Origin: Planctomycetota bacterium
Lineage (GTDB): Bacteria > Planctomycetota > J058 > JAJDCQ01
Direction: 5' to 3'
DNA: 49,970 nucleotides
Assembly: GCA_029260755.1 (NCBI GenBank)
Contig: JAJDCQ010000263.1
Location: forward strand, 1 to 49,970
The translations under genes and the position numbers were made by a program. The notes under the pieces were generated by a model that saw only the letters and a list, made by a program, of their open reading frames with translations, searched no databases and was not told the DNA's origin. Numbering within the stretch: position 1 is the first letter of the stretch; every line of letters begins with the position of its first letter. Below, piece after piece: positions 33,482-42,343 of the stretch.

Positions 33482-34795
33482 ATGTTCCAGCGTCTCCCGA
33501 CTGTCATGGCCGCCGTCCTCGGCGCGAGCGCGATCATCCTCGGCGTGACGGCCTCGGCCGCGACCGCGCGCGCGGACATCATCCACATGAAGGACGGGTC
33601 CCGGGTCGAGGGGCGGGTGCTCGACGACGCGGGCGCCGAGATCATCCTCGAGGTCAACGCGGCGGTCACCCTGCGCATCCCGAAGACCGACGTCGCCCGC
33701 GTCGAGCGGATGCCGACGCCGCGCGAGGACTTCGAGGCGCGCCTCGCCGCGACCGAGAAGTGGGACGTGAAGGCGCTCGAGGCGCTCGCCCACTTCTGCC
33801 AGGACGCCGGGCTCGACGCCGAGCAGCGACGCGTCTGGGAGCACATCCTCGCGGCCGACCCCGACCACGCCCAGGCGCGGGTCGGGCTCGACTACCGCAA
33901 GGACGGCGACCGCTGGGTGACCGAGGAGGAGTGGCGCAGCGCCCGCGGCCAGGTCCGCTACAAGGGCAAGTGGATGCTCGCCGAGGAGGCGGAGTGGCGC
34001 GCCGGCGAGGCGAAGGCCCGCAAGCGGGTCGAGCGTCTCGTGAAGGACATGCGCAACCGGCGGGGCAAGGGGTGGGAGGCGGCCGAGGCGGAGCTCGCCG
34101 GCACGGCCGACCCGCACGCCGAGCCGGCGCTCATCGAGGCGATCGTCCATCGTGACGAGGAGGTCCGCCTCGCGGTCGTCGACGCGCACGGCGGCGGGAG
34201 CGCGGCGCCGGGCAGCAAGCGCGCCGTCGCGGCGCTCGTCGCGACCTCGCTCGTCGACCCCGAGCCGGGCATCCGCGACGCCGCGGCGCAGGCGGCGGCG
34301 AAGGTCGGTCGCGAGATAGCGATGCCCCTGCTCCTCGAGGCCCTCTACGACGACGCATCGAGCAAGCGCGCCCGGGCGGCGCACGCGGTCGGGCGGCTCG
34401 GCGACATCGAGGCGGTCCCCTACCTGATCGACGCCCTCTACGGCGTGAAGCGCCGGCGCGTCCGCGAGATGCAGGAGGAGTTCGTCGAGGCGCCGACGGC
34501 GGTGACCGGTCGGCCGCGGCGCTACGGCGTCGTCGACACCCCGAGCGGGTATCGGGTCCGGCGGGTCGTCGACGGCTTCAAGAACTTCTACATCTTCAAC
34601 GAGCCGGCCCTCACCGCGCTCCGCCACCTCACCGAGCAGGACTTCCACTACTCGAAGGAAGACTGGTTCCGGTGGTGGGAGGAGCGGGAGCACGAGCGCG
34701 AGGAGGGGGATGGCCCCGACGACTCCCTCCCGCGCGACCCGCGGCGCGATCCCGAGTCCGGCTCCAAGGCGCCCGGCGGAGCGCCCGGCCGGTGA
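33482..34795 (+). CDS. Secreted HEAT-repeat protein
   Basis: 437 residues with a signal peptide (about 1-31, cleavage near ARA-D). Residues 32-75 form a small beta domain (IHMKDGSRVEGRVL) of a type common in planctomycete secreted proteins. A middle part contains paired GDRWVTEEEW and GKWMLAEEAEW motifs, followed by HEAT repeats from about 200 to 330 (VPYLIDALYG, PLLLEALYDD). A long helical end carries a WFRWWEEREHERE segment and a Pro/Asp-rich tail. HEAT solenoids bind proteins; the partner is unknown. No ribosome binding site is visible before the ATG. The stop overlaps the RsmD-like GTG by four bases. Confidence 0.82.
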   Translation: MFQRLPTVMAAVLGASAIILGVTASAATARADIIHMKDGSRVEGRVLDDAGAEIILEVNAAVTLRIPKTDVARVERMPTPREDFEARLAATEKWDVKALEALAHFCQDAGLDAEQRRVWEHILAADPDHAQARVGLDYRKDGDRWVTEEEWRSARGQVRYKGKWMLAEEAEWRAGEAKARKRVERLVKDMRNRRGKGWEAAEAELAGTADPHAEPALIEAIVHRDEEVRLAVVDAHGGGSAAPGSKRAVAALVATSLVDPEPGIRDAAAQAAAKVGREIAMPLLLEALYDDASSKRARAAHAVGRLGDIEAVPYLIDALYGVKRRRVREMQEEFVEAPTAVTGRPRRYGVVDTPSGYRVRRVVDGFKNFYIFNEPALTALRHLTEQDFHYSKEDWFRWWEEREHEREEGDGPDDSLPRDPRRDPESGSKAPGGAPGR

Positions 34796-35478
34796 TCCGC
34801 ATCGTCGGCGGCGAGCACCGCGGCCGGCGCCTCAAGACCCCCAAGGGCGACGCGGTCCGCCCGACGCTCGAGGGCGTCCGGGGGGCGATCTACGACTTCC
34901 TCGGCGAGGTGGTCGAGGGGGCGCGCGTCCTCGACCTGTTCGCGGGCACCGGCGCCCTCGGCCTCGAGGCGCTCTCGCGCGGCGCGGCGAGCGCCGTCTT
35001 CGTGGAGCGCGACCGGCGCGTCGCCGAGGTGCTCCGCGAGAACGTCGACGCCGTCCTCGGCGAGGAGGCGGAGGCGCGCGCGCGCGTCGTGACCCTCGAT
35101 CTGTCGGGCGAGGGCGCGGTCGCGCGGCTGCGTGAGCGCGTCGAGCCGAGAAAGAAGCGGGTCAAGCGGAACAAGTACGCCGACGCCGTCGCCGATCCCG
35201 ACGGCGACGAGGCCGACGCGGCGCCCCCGATCGCCTTCGACCTCATCACGATGGATCCGCCCTGGCCGCTGCTGCGCGCCGCCCGCGGACGGGATGCGAC
35301 CGTCGCGGCGCTGCCGGCACGTCTCGTCGAGGCGGGGTTGCTTGCGCCCGGCGGCTGGCTCGTCCTCGAGCACGACCACGCCGCGCCGCCGGGCGTCCCG
35401 ACCGAGGTCGGGATCGTCGAGGAGGGGCGGCGGCGCTACGGGGACACCGGCGTGCTGTTCCTGCGGCGGGGGCGATGA
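34792..35478 (+). CDS. rsmD: RsmD-like 16S rRNA (guanine-N2) methyltransferase
   Basis: 228 residues; GTG start in a GTGA overlap with the HEAT gene. The N-terminus VIRIVGGEHRGRRLKTPKG and RPTLEGVRGAIYDFL, the SAM-binding VLDLFAGTGALGLEAL with acidic VERD, and the catalytic DPPW near 155-158 are those of RsmD (usually DPPY). RsmD methylates G966 of 16S rRNA. The usual length is about 190; the extra is a charged insert (EPRKKRVKRNKYADAV) between SAM site and catalytic loop, about 115-145. A different guanine substrate cannot be excluded given DPPW and the insert. It directly abuts the first EEP gene. Confidence 0.88.
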   Translation: MIRIVGGEHRGRRLKTPKGDAVRPTLEGVRGAIYDFLGEVVEGARVLDLFAGTGALGLEALSRGAASAVFVERDRRVAEVLRENVDAVLGEEAEARARVVTLDLSGEGAVARLRERVEPRKKRVKRNKYADAVADPDGDEADAAPPIAFDLITMDPPWPLLRAARGRDATVAALPARLVEAGLLAPGGWLVLEHDHAAPPGVPTEVGIVEEGRRRYGDTGVLFLRRGR

Positions 35479-36444
35479 ATGACTGACGCGAAGGACGCGG
35501 CGAGCCCGGGCGAAGGGACGTCATCCCCGTCCGGCGAGGCCGCGGAGAAGCGCCGGCCGAGCCGTGCGCGCAGAGCCCTCGCCGTCGGCTGCGCCGCGAC
35601 CCTCTCGCTCTGCGTCTGCACCGGTGTTGGTCGCTTTTGCCTCGCGCCCGGGGCGTACTCGCCTCCGCCGCTCCGGCGCGGGGACGGCGTCCGGATCCTG
35701 ACGTGGAACGTCGGCACGATGGACCCGCGCGCGATCCGGATGCCCGGCGACGTGGCCGGCCGCGTCGCCGAGGTGATCGTCGACGCCGACGTCGACCTCG
35801 TCGTGCTCCAGGAGGTCGCCTCGGACGCGCAGGCGGCATCGATCTGGCGTGCCGTCGACAGGGTGGACTCGGAGTCATGGCGCTACGACGTCTGGATGCC
35901 CGACGAGTCCGACCCGGGCGGACTCGGCGTGATCCTCACTCAAATCAGGTCGGTCGTTCGCGACAAACCGACGAAGGGCCCCCGTGGTCTCGCGTCCGTC
36001 CATCTCTCGCTGGAGCTCCAGCTGCACTCGGTCCACGCTCACCCTCGAAGCGCCGTCGCGCGAGCCGAGCTGTTTCAGAGCGCCTGCGACATCACGAGGG
36101 CGTCGAACTCGGTGTGGCGCAGGCCGGTCGTCATCGCCGGCGACTTCAACCTCGATCCCGAAGGACGTGCGTTCGCGAACCTCATCCCCGGCGCCGACGC
36201 CGACCTCGATCGCGAGACGTTCGCGACCCTCGTCGAGCAGTTCCCCGTCGGCACCGGCCCGACCCCGACGACGGCGTACGGCCTGCGCTTCGACCACATC
36301 CGGGCTTCGCAGGGCGCGATCGTCACCGAGCACGTCATCCGCGGGGCGCGCCGCTACCCCCAGGACCACGACCCGCTCCTCGTCGAGCTCTGCCTCCACG
36401 TCGAGGCCGGCGAGCCGCCTTGTGCTCGCTGCCGCGGGGACTGA
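35479..36444 (+). CDS. EEP-family phosphoesterase, tandem copy 1
   Basis: 321 residues, ATG immediately after the rsmD stop. A basic N-terminus precedes one hydrophobic anchor containing several Cys (GCAATLSLCVC). EEP motifs: LTWNVGTMD, VVLQEVAS (Glu), HPRSAVARAELF, VIAGDFNLD (Asp, Asn), RFDHIRA and DHDPLLVEL (Asp, His); the active site is complete. The C-terminus has a CARC pair. It is nearly identical to the next gene at the ends but differs in the middle, where residues about 125-205 (DSESWRYDVWM to ASNSVWRRP) are shorter and of lower G+C. Likely a membrane-bound extracytoplasmic phosphoesterase. Confidence 0.88.
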   Translation: MTDAKDAASPGEGTSSPSGEAAEKRRPSRARRALAVGCAATLSLCVCTGVGRFCLAPGAYSPPPLRRGDGVRILTWNVGTMDPRAIRMPGDVAGRVAEVIVDADVDLVVLQEVASDAQAASIWRAVDRVDSESWRYDVWMPDESDPGGLGVILTQIRSVVRDKPTKGPRGLASVHLSLELQLHSVHAHPRSAVARAELFQSACDITRASNSVWRRPVVIAGDFNLDPEGRAFANLIPGADADLDRETFATLVEQFPVGTGPTPTTAYGLRFDHIRASQGAIVTEHVIRGARRYPQDHDPLLVELCLHVEAGEPPCARCRGD

Positions 36445-37484
36445 TGAGCGCGAACGACCGACCTCCCCCGGCGCGGGCCGAGGTGGCGCCCGAGCCGCCC
36501 GAGGCGCCCGAGGTGGAGGCGCCCTCGCCGCGGCGCGCCCGGCGGGCTCTTGCCTTCGGCTGCGCGGCGGCCCTCTCGTTGTGCGTCTGCTCGAGCCTCG
36601 TCGTCCGGCGCGGCCTCGAGCCCGGCCCGTACGCGCCGCCGCCGCCCCGGCGCGGCGACGGCCTCCGGATCCTGACGTGGAACGTCGGCACGATGGACCC
36701 GCGCGCGATCCGGATGCCCGACGACGCGGCCGGCCGCGTCGCCGAGGTGATCGTCGACGCCGACGCCGATCTCGTCGTCCTCCAGGAGATCGCCTCGGAG
36801 GCGCAGGCGGAGGCGATCATCGACGACCTCGAGGCGGCCGGCGGCGGCTCGGCGGAGGCGTGGCAGGACGTGCTCTGGGTGCCCGACGCGGCGCATCCGG
36901 ACGGGCACGGCCTCGTCCTCTCGCGGCGGCCGCTCGGCTGGAAGCCGAAGCTCCCGGACTTCATGGTCAGCCGCCACGCTCCCGCGACAGGCCTGGGGCG
37001 GAACGGGGTTCTGCGGAGACACCCACCGGCAGGTCTCGCCTCGGTCGAGACGTCGGAGCTCAGCGTCCTGCTCGTGCACGCGCCGCCCCGGAGCGCGACG
37101 GCGCGCGCCGAGCTCTTCCGCTACGCGCGCGACGGCGTGCGGGCGATCCGGGCGCTCGGCTCGAAGCGACCGGCGGTGATCGTGGGTGACTTCAACCTCG
37201 ACCCCGACGGCCGCCACCTCGCGAGCCTGATCCCGGGCGCCGATCCCGACCTCGATGCCGAGTCGTTCGCGCTCCTCCTCGAGCAGTACCCGATCGGCAC
37301 CGGCCCGACCCCGACGACCGCCTACGGTCTGCGGTTCGACCACGTCCGGGCGACCCAGGGCGCGATCGTCGCCGAGCACGTCATCCGCGGCGCGCGCCGC
37401 TATCCGCAGGACCACGACCCGCTCCTCGTCGAGCTCTGCCTCCACGTCGCGGCGGGTGAGCCGCCCTGCGCCGACTGCCGCTGA
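36444..37484 (+). CDS. EEP-family phosphoesterase, tandem copy 2
   Basis: 346 residues; the ATG overlaps the stop of copy 1 by one base (TGATG). Same plan as copy 1: N-terminal anchor with Cys residues, LTWNVGTMD, VVLQEIAS, VLLVHAPPRSATARAELF, VIVGDFNLD, RFDHVRA, DHDPLLVEL and a C-terminal CADC pair. Its middle (residues about 130-235) is longer and matches the surrounding base composition, so it is probably the older form. All catalytic residues are present. The two probably arose by local duplication. Confidence 0.9.
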   Translation: MSANDRPPPARAEVAPEPPEAPEVEAPSPRRARRALAFGCAAALSLCVCSSLVVRRGLEPGPYAPPPPRRGDGLRILTWNVGTMDPRAIRMPDDAAGRVAEVIVDADADLVVLQEIASEAQAEAIIDDLEAAGGGSAEAWQDVLWVPDAAHPDGHGLVLSRRPLGWKPKLPDFMVSRHAPATGLGRNGVLRRHPPAGLASVETSELSVLLVHAPPRSATARAELFRYARDGVRAIRALGSKRPAVIVGDFNLDPDGRHLASLIPGADPDLDAESFALLLEQYPIGTGPTPTTAYGLRFDHVRATQGAIVAEHVIRGARRYPQDHDPLLVELCLHVAAGEPPCADCR

Positions 37485-37565
37485 CCGGCCTCGCCGACGA
37501 TTCGTGGCCAACGTTTCTCGCTCTGGCCCGTTTCTTGTAGTGGGGACGGGCGGAGGAGTGAGAGC

Positions 37566-38972
37566 GTGAGAAAGCTGACGCCGCGTCGGCGCCGTCTGGC
37601 GTTGACCACCATCTTCGTCGCCGCCACCAGCCTGACCTTCGCCGCCCGCGGCCTCGGGGACGATCACAAGCTCCCGCGGCGCAAGCGCTACAGCAAGTCG
37701 GCATCGCCGTTCGCCTACGATCCGGTGGAGCTCGCCGACGCGCCCGTCGCCCTCGCCGACGCGTTCGATGGGGACCGCTGGATCAGCTTCGAGAGCCACG
37801 TCCATCCGGGCATCCTCGGCTGGGCCTACGGGCCGGACGTCGATCCGGTCGCGCGCGAGGCGGAGCTCCGCCCGCGGATCGTGCGGCTCCAGCGCAGCCT
37901 CCTCGCGCAGACGCCGAAGGCGTTTCTCGAGGACGGCCACGGCCTGCTCCTCACCCCGCACAACATGCCGCTTCACCGCGAGACGCTCGAGAGGACGATC
38001 GCCGGGCGACGCGACAAGATGACCGTCTGCCGCGGGATCGAGTGGACCAGCCCGACGATGCACGCGACGATCTTCCTCGACGAGGAGGAGGCCGACGCGG
38101 TCACCGACGCGCAGTGGCGGGAGATCATCCCCGTCCCGTTCGGCGACTCCGAGAGTCACCACGTCGCGTCGCTCGTCGAGGCGCTCTCCGCCGGCGGCCC
38201 GCTCCAGCGGAGCTCGTTCTTCATCAACCACGCCGGCTGGCAGTACCCGGTGACCAACCACACCGCGAGCCACGCCGTGTTCGATGAGCTGGCGCTCGTC
38301 GCCCACGGCATGGAGGTCGAGGTCCCGCTCCAGAGCCGTCCGAACCTCACTCGCGAGATCTGGCAGTACTACCTCGCCGACGCCGCCGTGCCCCTCGTCG
38401 GGATCGCCGGGAGCGACCACCACGAGAGCCACGGCGGGCTCGTCCACGCCCTCGGCGTCAACGAGCGCGCGGCGCACGTGAATCAGCTCCGGCTCCGCGC
38501 GGGCGAGGAGCCGACCCCGGCCCGCCTGAAGACCGCGATGGACACGGGCGCCGTCTTCATGGCCGAGGCGCCGCGCAGCCCGCGCGTCCTCCTCGCCCTC
38601 ACCGACGGCGAGCGGGTCGCCCGGGCCGGCGAGAACATCCCGATGCCGGCCGAGGCGAGGACGCTCCACCTGCGGGTGCGCCTCGAGCCCGGCGCCGGCG
38701 TCGACGCGGACGAGGAGCTGTTCGTCCACCTCATCGACGACCACGGCATCGCTGTGCGGCTGCCGATGACCGCGGGCGAGGAGACGACCCTTCGCTTCGC
38801 GGCCCGCGCCGGCGCGATGACGTTCGTCCGAGCCGAGCTCCACCGGTTCGAGTGCAGCGCGTTCCGCGAGACGAGCCTCATCGGGGCGAGCAACCCCGTC
38901 TTCGTCGGCTACGAGAACCGCGGGCGCTTCTCGCCGGCCTTCCGCGGAGCGGGAGCCGACGCCGAACGATAG
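37566..38972 (+). CDS. Secreted PHP-like metal-dependent phosphoesterase
   Basis: 468 residues; GTG start with GGAGGAG seven bases upstream. Signal peptide about 1-30. The PHP-type metal motifs appear in order: SFESHVHPG (77-82 region), LLLTPHNMPLH (129-137), CRGIEWTS (156-162), FINHAGW (219-225) and AGSDHHES (281-288). They match the xHxH, xDH-like, GxE, NH and SDxH elements of the fold. The PHP domain hydrolyses phosphoesters with up to three metals; the first motif is ESHVH instead of DLHVH, so activity is likely but not certain. The C-terminal ~130 residues are beta-rich. It follows the EEP genes after 81 bases. Confidence 0.82.
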   Translation: MRKLTPRRRRLALTTIFVAATSLTFAARGLGDDHKLPRRKRYSKSASPFAYDPVELADAPVALADAFDGDRWISFESHVHPGILGWAYGPDVDPVAREAELRPRIVRLQRSLLAQTPKAFLEDGHGLLLTPHNMPLHRETLERTIAGRRDKMTVCRGIEWTSPTMHATIFLDEEEADAVTDAQWREIIPVPFGDSESHHVASLVEALSAGGPLQRSSFFINHAGWQYPVTNHTASHAVFDELALVAHGMEVEVPLQSRPNLTREIWQYYLADAAVPLVGIAGSDHHESHGGLVHALGVNERAAHVNQLRLRAGEEPTPARLKTAMDTGAVFMAEAPRSPRVLLALTDGERVARAGENIPMPAEARTLHLRVRLEPGAGVDADEELFVHLIDDHGIAVRLPMTAGEETTLRFAARAGAMTFVRAELHRFECSAFRETSLIGASNPVFVGYENRGRFSPAFRGAGADAER

Positions 38973-39000
38973 CGTTCGCGCCACGAGTCCCGACTCGGGC

Positions 39001-40101
39001 TCAGCGGAGCCGCACCCTCGGCCCGCGCACCGGGACGTGCAGCGGCCGGGGCTCGATCGCGCGCGGGTCGAGCTGCGCCGGGAGGCGCCAGCGGATCGCG
39101 TCGATCGCCGGGCCCCACATCGGGGCCGCGTTCCAGCCGGTGTCCGGCGAGAAGCGGGTCAGCGCCATCAGCACCGCGCTCGCCCGGCCGGCGTCGCCGG
39201 CGAGCCGGTCGTGCTCGTCGGCGAGCACCTCGAGCAGGAGCGGGCTCGCGAGCACGACGAGCGCCTCGAGGGCGGCCCGCCGGCGCCAGTCGTCGGCGGG
39301 GTTCTTCCCGGGCGGGCGGAGAGCCGCGATCAGGATCGGCAGCCCGATCGCGTCGTCGAAGTCCTCGAGGAGGGTCCGCGCGGCGACGGTGCGGACCGTC
39401 TCGTCGGGGTCGGCGAGCGCCGCTCGGAGCGTCGCGAAGCTCTCGGGCTCGCGGAGCAGCCTGAGGCCCTGGTCGATCGCGTGGGCCCGCGTCCACGGGT
39501 CGGGCGCCTCGAGGGCGAGCCGCCGGAGGGCGGGCAGCACGCTCGGGTCGACCTGCTTCGAGGCGCGCGCCGCGAGCCCGCCGGCGAGGGAGGCCGCGAC
39601 GTCGTCGTAGGGCTCGATCATCGCCGCGCGACGAACGTCTTCCCAGATCGCGGTCGAGGTGATCGGGTCGCCCTTCCGTTCGGCGTCCTCGCGCGGGCGA
39701 TCGGAGATCGCGGCGCCGACGAACCCACGCCGGAGGCCCCGCGCCTCGAAGAGATAGCGACGGAGCCGCGCCGGGTCGACCCGGTCCGGTCCGTCGGGCT
39801 CGAGCTTCCAGAGCGCGTCGAGGGCGAGCTCGCGCACCTCCGTCCGGGGCTGGTCGCTTCGCGTGGCGATGCCGGGGTCGAAGGCGACGGCCTCGAGGAC
39901 GGCCACGCCGGCGGGGCCGAGGTCGGTGAGGGCTTCGATCGCCGCGAGGCGGACGGCCGGGTCGTCGCTCCGGAGGCGGGCGTGGTGGTAGGCGGCGAGG
40001 ATCGGCCGGTAGCCGCCGAGCACGACGAGGGGGAGGGTGACGAGCGCGACGCCGCCGAGCGCCCAGAGGGCCGGCCGCGCCGCCCGCGATGACCTGGACA
40101 T
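39001..40101 (-). CDS. Membrane-anchored HEAT-repeat protein
   Basis: 366 residues. N-terminal anchor at about 12-32, then HEAT repeats throughout (DDPAVRLAAIEALTDLG, DETVRTVAARTLLEDF, ALEALVVLASPLLLEVL) and a Pro/Arg-rich tail. No enzyme motif. It would present a protein-binding solenoid on one side of the membrane. Divergent from the zinc dehydrogenase operon, 184 bases apart, and convergent with the PHP gene, 28 bases apart. Confidence 0.8.
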   Translation of the reverse strand: MSRSSRAARPALWALGGVALVTLPLVVLGGYRPILAAYHHARLRSDDPAVRLAAIEALTDLGPAGVAVLEAVAFDPGIATRSDQPRTEVRELALDALWKLEPDGPDRVDPARLRRYLFEARGLRRGFVGAAISDRPREDAERKGDPITSTAIWEDVRRAAMIEPYDDVAASLAGGLAARASKQVDPSVLPALRRLALEAPDPWTRAHAIDQGLRLLREPESFATLRAALADPDETVRTVAARTLLEDFDDAIGLPILIAALRPPGKNPADDWRRRAALEALVVLASPLLLEVLADEHDRLAGDAGRASAVLMALTRFSPDTGWNAAPMWGPAIDAIRWRLPAQLDPRAIEPRPLHVPVRGPRVRLR

Positions 40102-40220
40102 CGTCGCCCCCCCCTCCCCAACGCCCCTCTTCGCGGAATGGACGCGCGGTCGCCGCCGGCGTCACGCGGGTTCGGGGGAAGCTCGGCTCGCTCTCGCGAG
40201 AGGCGCGCGAGCCCCGCGGC

Positions 40221-40276
40221 ATGATGGGACATCCATCCGTCCCATCATTGACGTTTGGCGACGCCTCCCGCAGACT
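40221..40276 (+). promoter_or_regulatory. Perfect inverted repeat and weak promoter ahead of the dehydrogenase operon
   Basis: ATGATGGGAC (40221-40230) and GTCCCATCAT (40239-40248) form a perfect 10-base inverted repeat with an 8-base centre, the size of a repressor operator or a hairpin. It touches TTGACG (40248-40253). A CAGACT 17 bases further on (40271-40276) is a poor -10, and the start codon would be almost leaderless, so the promoter part is tentative. The repeat itself is clear. Confidence 0.6.
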
Positions 40277-40285
40277 CGCCCCTCG

Positions 40286-41326
40286 ATGAAAGCCGTCATC
40301 CTCGACAAGACCGGCGGGGCGGACAACCTCCGTTACGACGACGCCCCCGACCCGACGCCGACCGGCGATCGGTGCATCGTCCGCGTCCACGCGGCCGGCG
40401 TCTGCTTCCGCGACATCATCGATCGGCGCGGAGGGTTCCCCGGACTGAAGCTCCCCGTGATCCTCGGCCATGAGCTCGCCGGCGAGGTCGTCGAGGTCGG
40501 ACCCGACGTCCGCAACCGCAAGGTCGGCGACCGGGTCGTGAACCTCCATCGCTCGGCCTGCGGGTCGTGTCGGCAGTGCGCCGCCGGTCGCCCGATGTTC
40601 TGCGAGACGAGCTTCGAGTACTTCGGAGCGACGATCGACGGCGCCTACGCCGAGCTCGTCAGCGCCCCCGAGGGGACGCTCGTCACCCTGCCCGACGCGA
40701 TCGCGTGGGCCGACGCGGCGCCGCTCTGCTGCACCGCCGGGGTGGCCCTCCAGGCGATCCGCGGCCGCGCGCAGGTGCAGGCGGGCGAGCGGGTGCTCGT
40801 CACCGGCGCGAGCGGCGGCGTCGGGCACCAGGCGATCCAGCTCCTGAAGCATCTGCGCGCCGAGGTGATCGCCGTCACGAGCAGCCAGAGCAAGGAGCAG
40901 GCGCTCCGCGACCTCGGCGCCGACCACGTCCTGGTCCCGCAGCGCCTCGACGCCTATCACAAGGAGCTCCAGTACCACCTCGGCGCCGGCGGGGTCGACG
41001 CCGTCCTCGAGATCGTCGGCAGCGTCACGATGAACGCGAGCATGCGCGTCCTCCGCCCCGGCGGCCGGATGATCGTGATCGGCAACGTCGAGGGAGGGCG
41101 CGTCGAGCTCAACCCGGGGCAGCTGATCCTCTTCGGCCGGAGCGTCCACGGCTCGGCCGGGTGCACGTCGTCGGACCTCAACGAGGTGCTCGGCCTCGTC
41201 GAGCGGGGCGCCTTGAAGCCGCCGACGACGGCGCGGCTCCCTCTGTCGGATGCCGCGGAGGCGCACCGCCGCCTCGAGACGAAGGGCGTGACCGGACGGA
41301 TCGTCCTGGAGCCGCCGGCGCCGTGA
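40286..41326 (+). CDS. Zinc-dependent medium-chain alcohol dehydrogenase
   Basis: 346 residues, a standard length. Catalytic zinc set C40, H62-E63 and a Cys pair at 148-149; structural zinc cysteines C92, C95, C98, C106 in CGSCRQCAAGRPMFC. NAD(P)-binding VTGASGGVGHQAIQL begins near 169. The fold is GroES-like plus Rossmann, of the zinc-containing alcohol dehydrogenase/quinone reductase group. Substrate unknown; with a UbiA prenyltransferase and CruF-like protein as next genes, an isoprenoid alcohol or aldehyde is possible. Stop overlaps the next GTG by four bases. Confidence 0.9.
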   Translation: MKAVILDKTGGADNLRYDDAPDPTPTGDRCIVRVHAAGVCFRDIIDRRGGFPGLKLPVILGHELAGEVVEVGPDVRNRKVGDRVVNLHRSACGSCRQCAAGRPMFCETSFEYFGATIDGAYAELVSAPEGTLVTLPDAIAWADAAPLCCTAGVALQAIRGRAQVQAGERVLVTGASGGVGHQAIQLLKHLRAEVIAVTSSQSKEQALRDLGADHVLVPQRLDAYHKELQYHLGAGGVDAVLEIVGSVTMNASMRVLRPGGRMIVIGNVEGGRVELNPGQLILFGRSVHGSAGCTSSDLNEVLGLVERGALKPPTTARLPLSDAAEAHRRLETKGVTGRIVLEPPAP

Positions 41327-42336
41327 GCTCCGCGCCGTCGCCGTCTCGTGCTCCCGCGCTCTCGGCGCCCGGGGCCGTCGCCGATCCGGGCGCCGGCGAT
41401 CGCGGCGCGTCGCGGTCGGACCCGGCCGCTCGTCGGCCCGTCGCCGCGCCCGTCCGCCTGGCCGCCGCCCTCTCGCGCTTCCACATCGTCGCGATCGCCG
41501 TCCTCGGCGCGCTCACGTTCGGCTGGCTCTTCACCGGCGCGCGGCCGTGGCTCGTGGCGGCGGTCGTCGGCCTCGACTGGTTCCTCGTGAACCTCTGCAA
41601 CCGCGCCGCCGACGTCGAGGAGGACACCGCGAACGCGATCGACGGCGCCGACTTCGCCGCGCGGCATCGACGCGCGATCACCATCCTCGGGCTCGCCCTC
41701 CTCGCCGGCTCGCTCGCCGGCGTCCACCTCGTCCTGCCGGCGCTCCTGCCGCTCCGGCTCGCCTTTCACGGCCTCGGGGCGATCTACAACTGGCGCCTCC
41801 TCCCTGGCCGCCGGCGCCTCAAGGAGCTCTACCTCCTCAAGAACAGCGCGAGCGCGGCCGGCTTCCTGATCACCTGCTTCGGCTATCCCCTCGCCGTCGC
41901 CGCCGCCGAGCACGGCGGGGTCATCCCGTTTCCGACGGGGATGGACGTGACGGCGGTGATCGCGATCGGCGCGTTCTTCTTCCTCTTCGAGCTCTCCTAC
42001 GAGGTGATCTACGACCTGCGCGACGCGCCGGGCGATCGCCGCGCCGGCGTGGCGACCTTCCCCGCCGTGCACGGCGAGCGGGTCGCCGTCCGGATCATCG
42101 ATGCGCTGATCGCGACGGCCGTGGCGATCCTGGCCGTCGGCTTCGCCGCGGGGATCGTGCCCTGGCGCGCGTTCGTGATGGTGATCGGCTGCGGCCTCCA
42201 GATCGCCTTCTACAAGACGGCGCTCCGGCGCGGGATCACGAGCGGCGACTGTGTGAGGATCACCTGGATCGGCGCCGCCCTCCTCGCCGCCTATCACCTC
42301 TGGATCGCGGCCGGCCTCCCCGGCGTCGAGAGCTGA
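41323..42336 (+). CDS. UbiA-family prenyltransferase
   Basis: 337 residues from a GTG in a GTGA overlap with the dehydrogenase. After a ~45-residue Ala/Pro-rich leader there are about eight or nine membrane helices. Both prenyl diphosphate/Mg motifs are intact: NRAADVEED at 93-101 (N93, D97, D101) and YDLRDAPGD at 230-238. Family members attach isoprenoid chains to quinone, chlorophyll or lipid acceptors, or elongate lycopene in the LyeJ group. The next gene is CruF-like, the same order as in haloarchaeal bacterioruberin loci (lyeJ, cruF). Whether the product is a carotenoid cannot be decided here. Confidence 0.9.
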   Translation: MSSAPSPSRAPALSAPGAVADPGAGDRGASRSDPAARRPVAAPVRLAAALSRFHIVAIAVLGALTFGWLFTGARPWLVAAVVGLDWFLVNLCNRAADVEEDTANAIDGADFAARHRRAITILGLALLAGSLAGVHLVLPALLPLRLAFHGLGAIYNWRLLPGRRRLKELYLLKNSASAAGFLITCFGYPLAVAAAEHGGVIPFPTGMDVTAVIAIGAFFFLFELSYEVIYDLRDAPGDRRAGVATFPAVHGERVAVRIIDALIATAVAILAVGFAAGIVPWRAFVMVIGCGLQIAFYKTALRRGITSGDCVRITWIGAALLAAYHLWIAAGLPGVES

Positions 42337-42343
42337 GGCGGCG

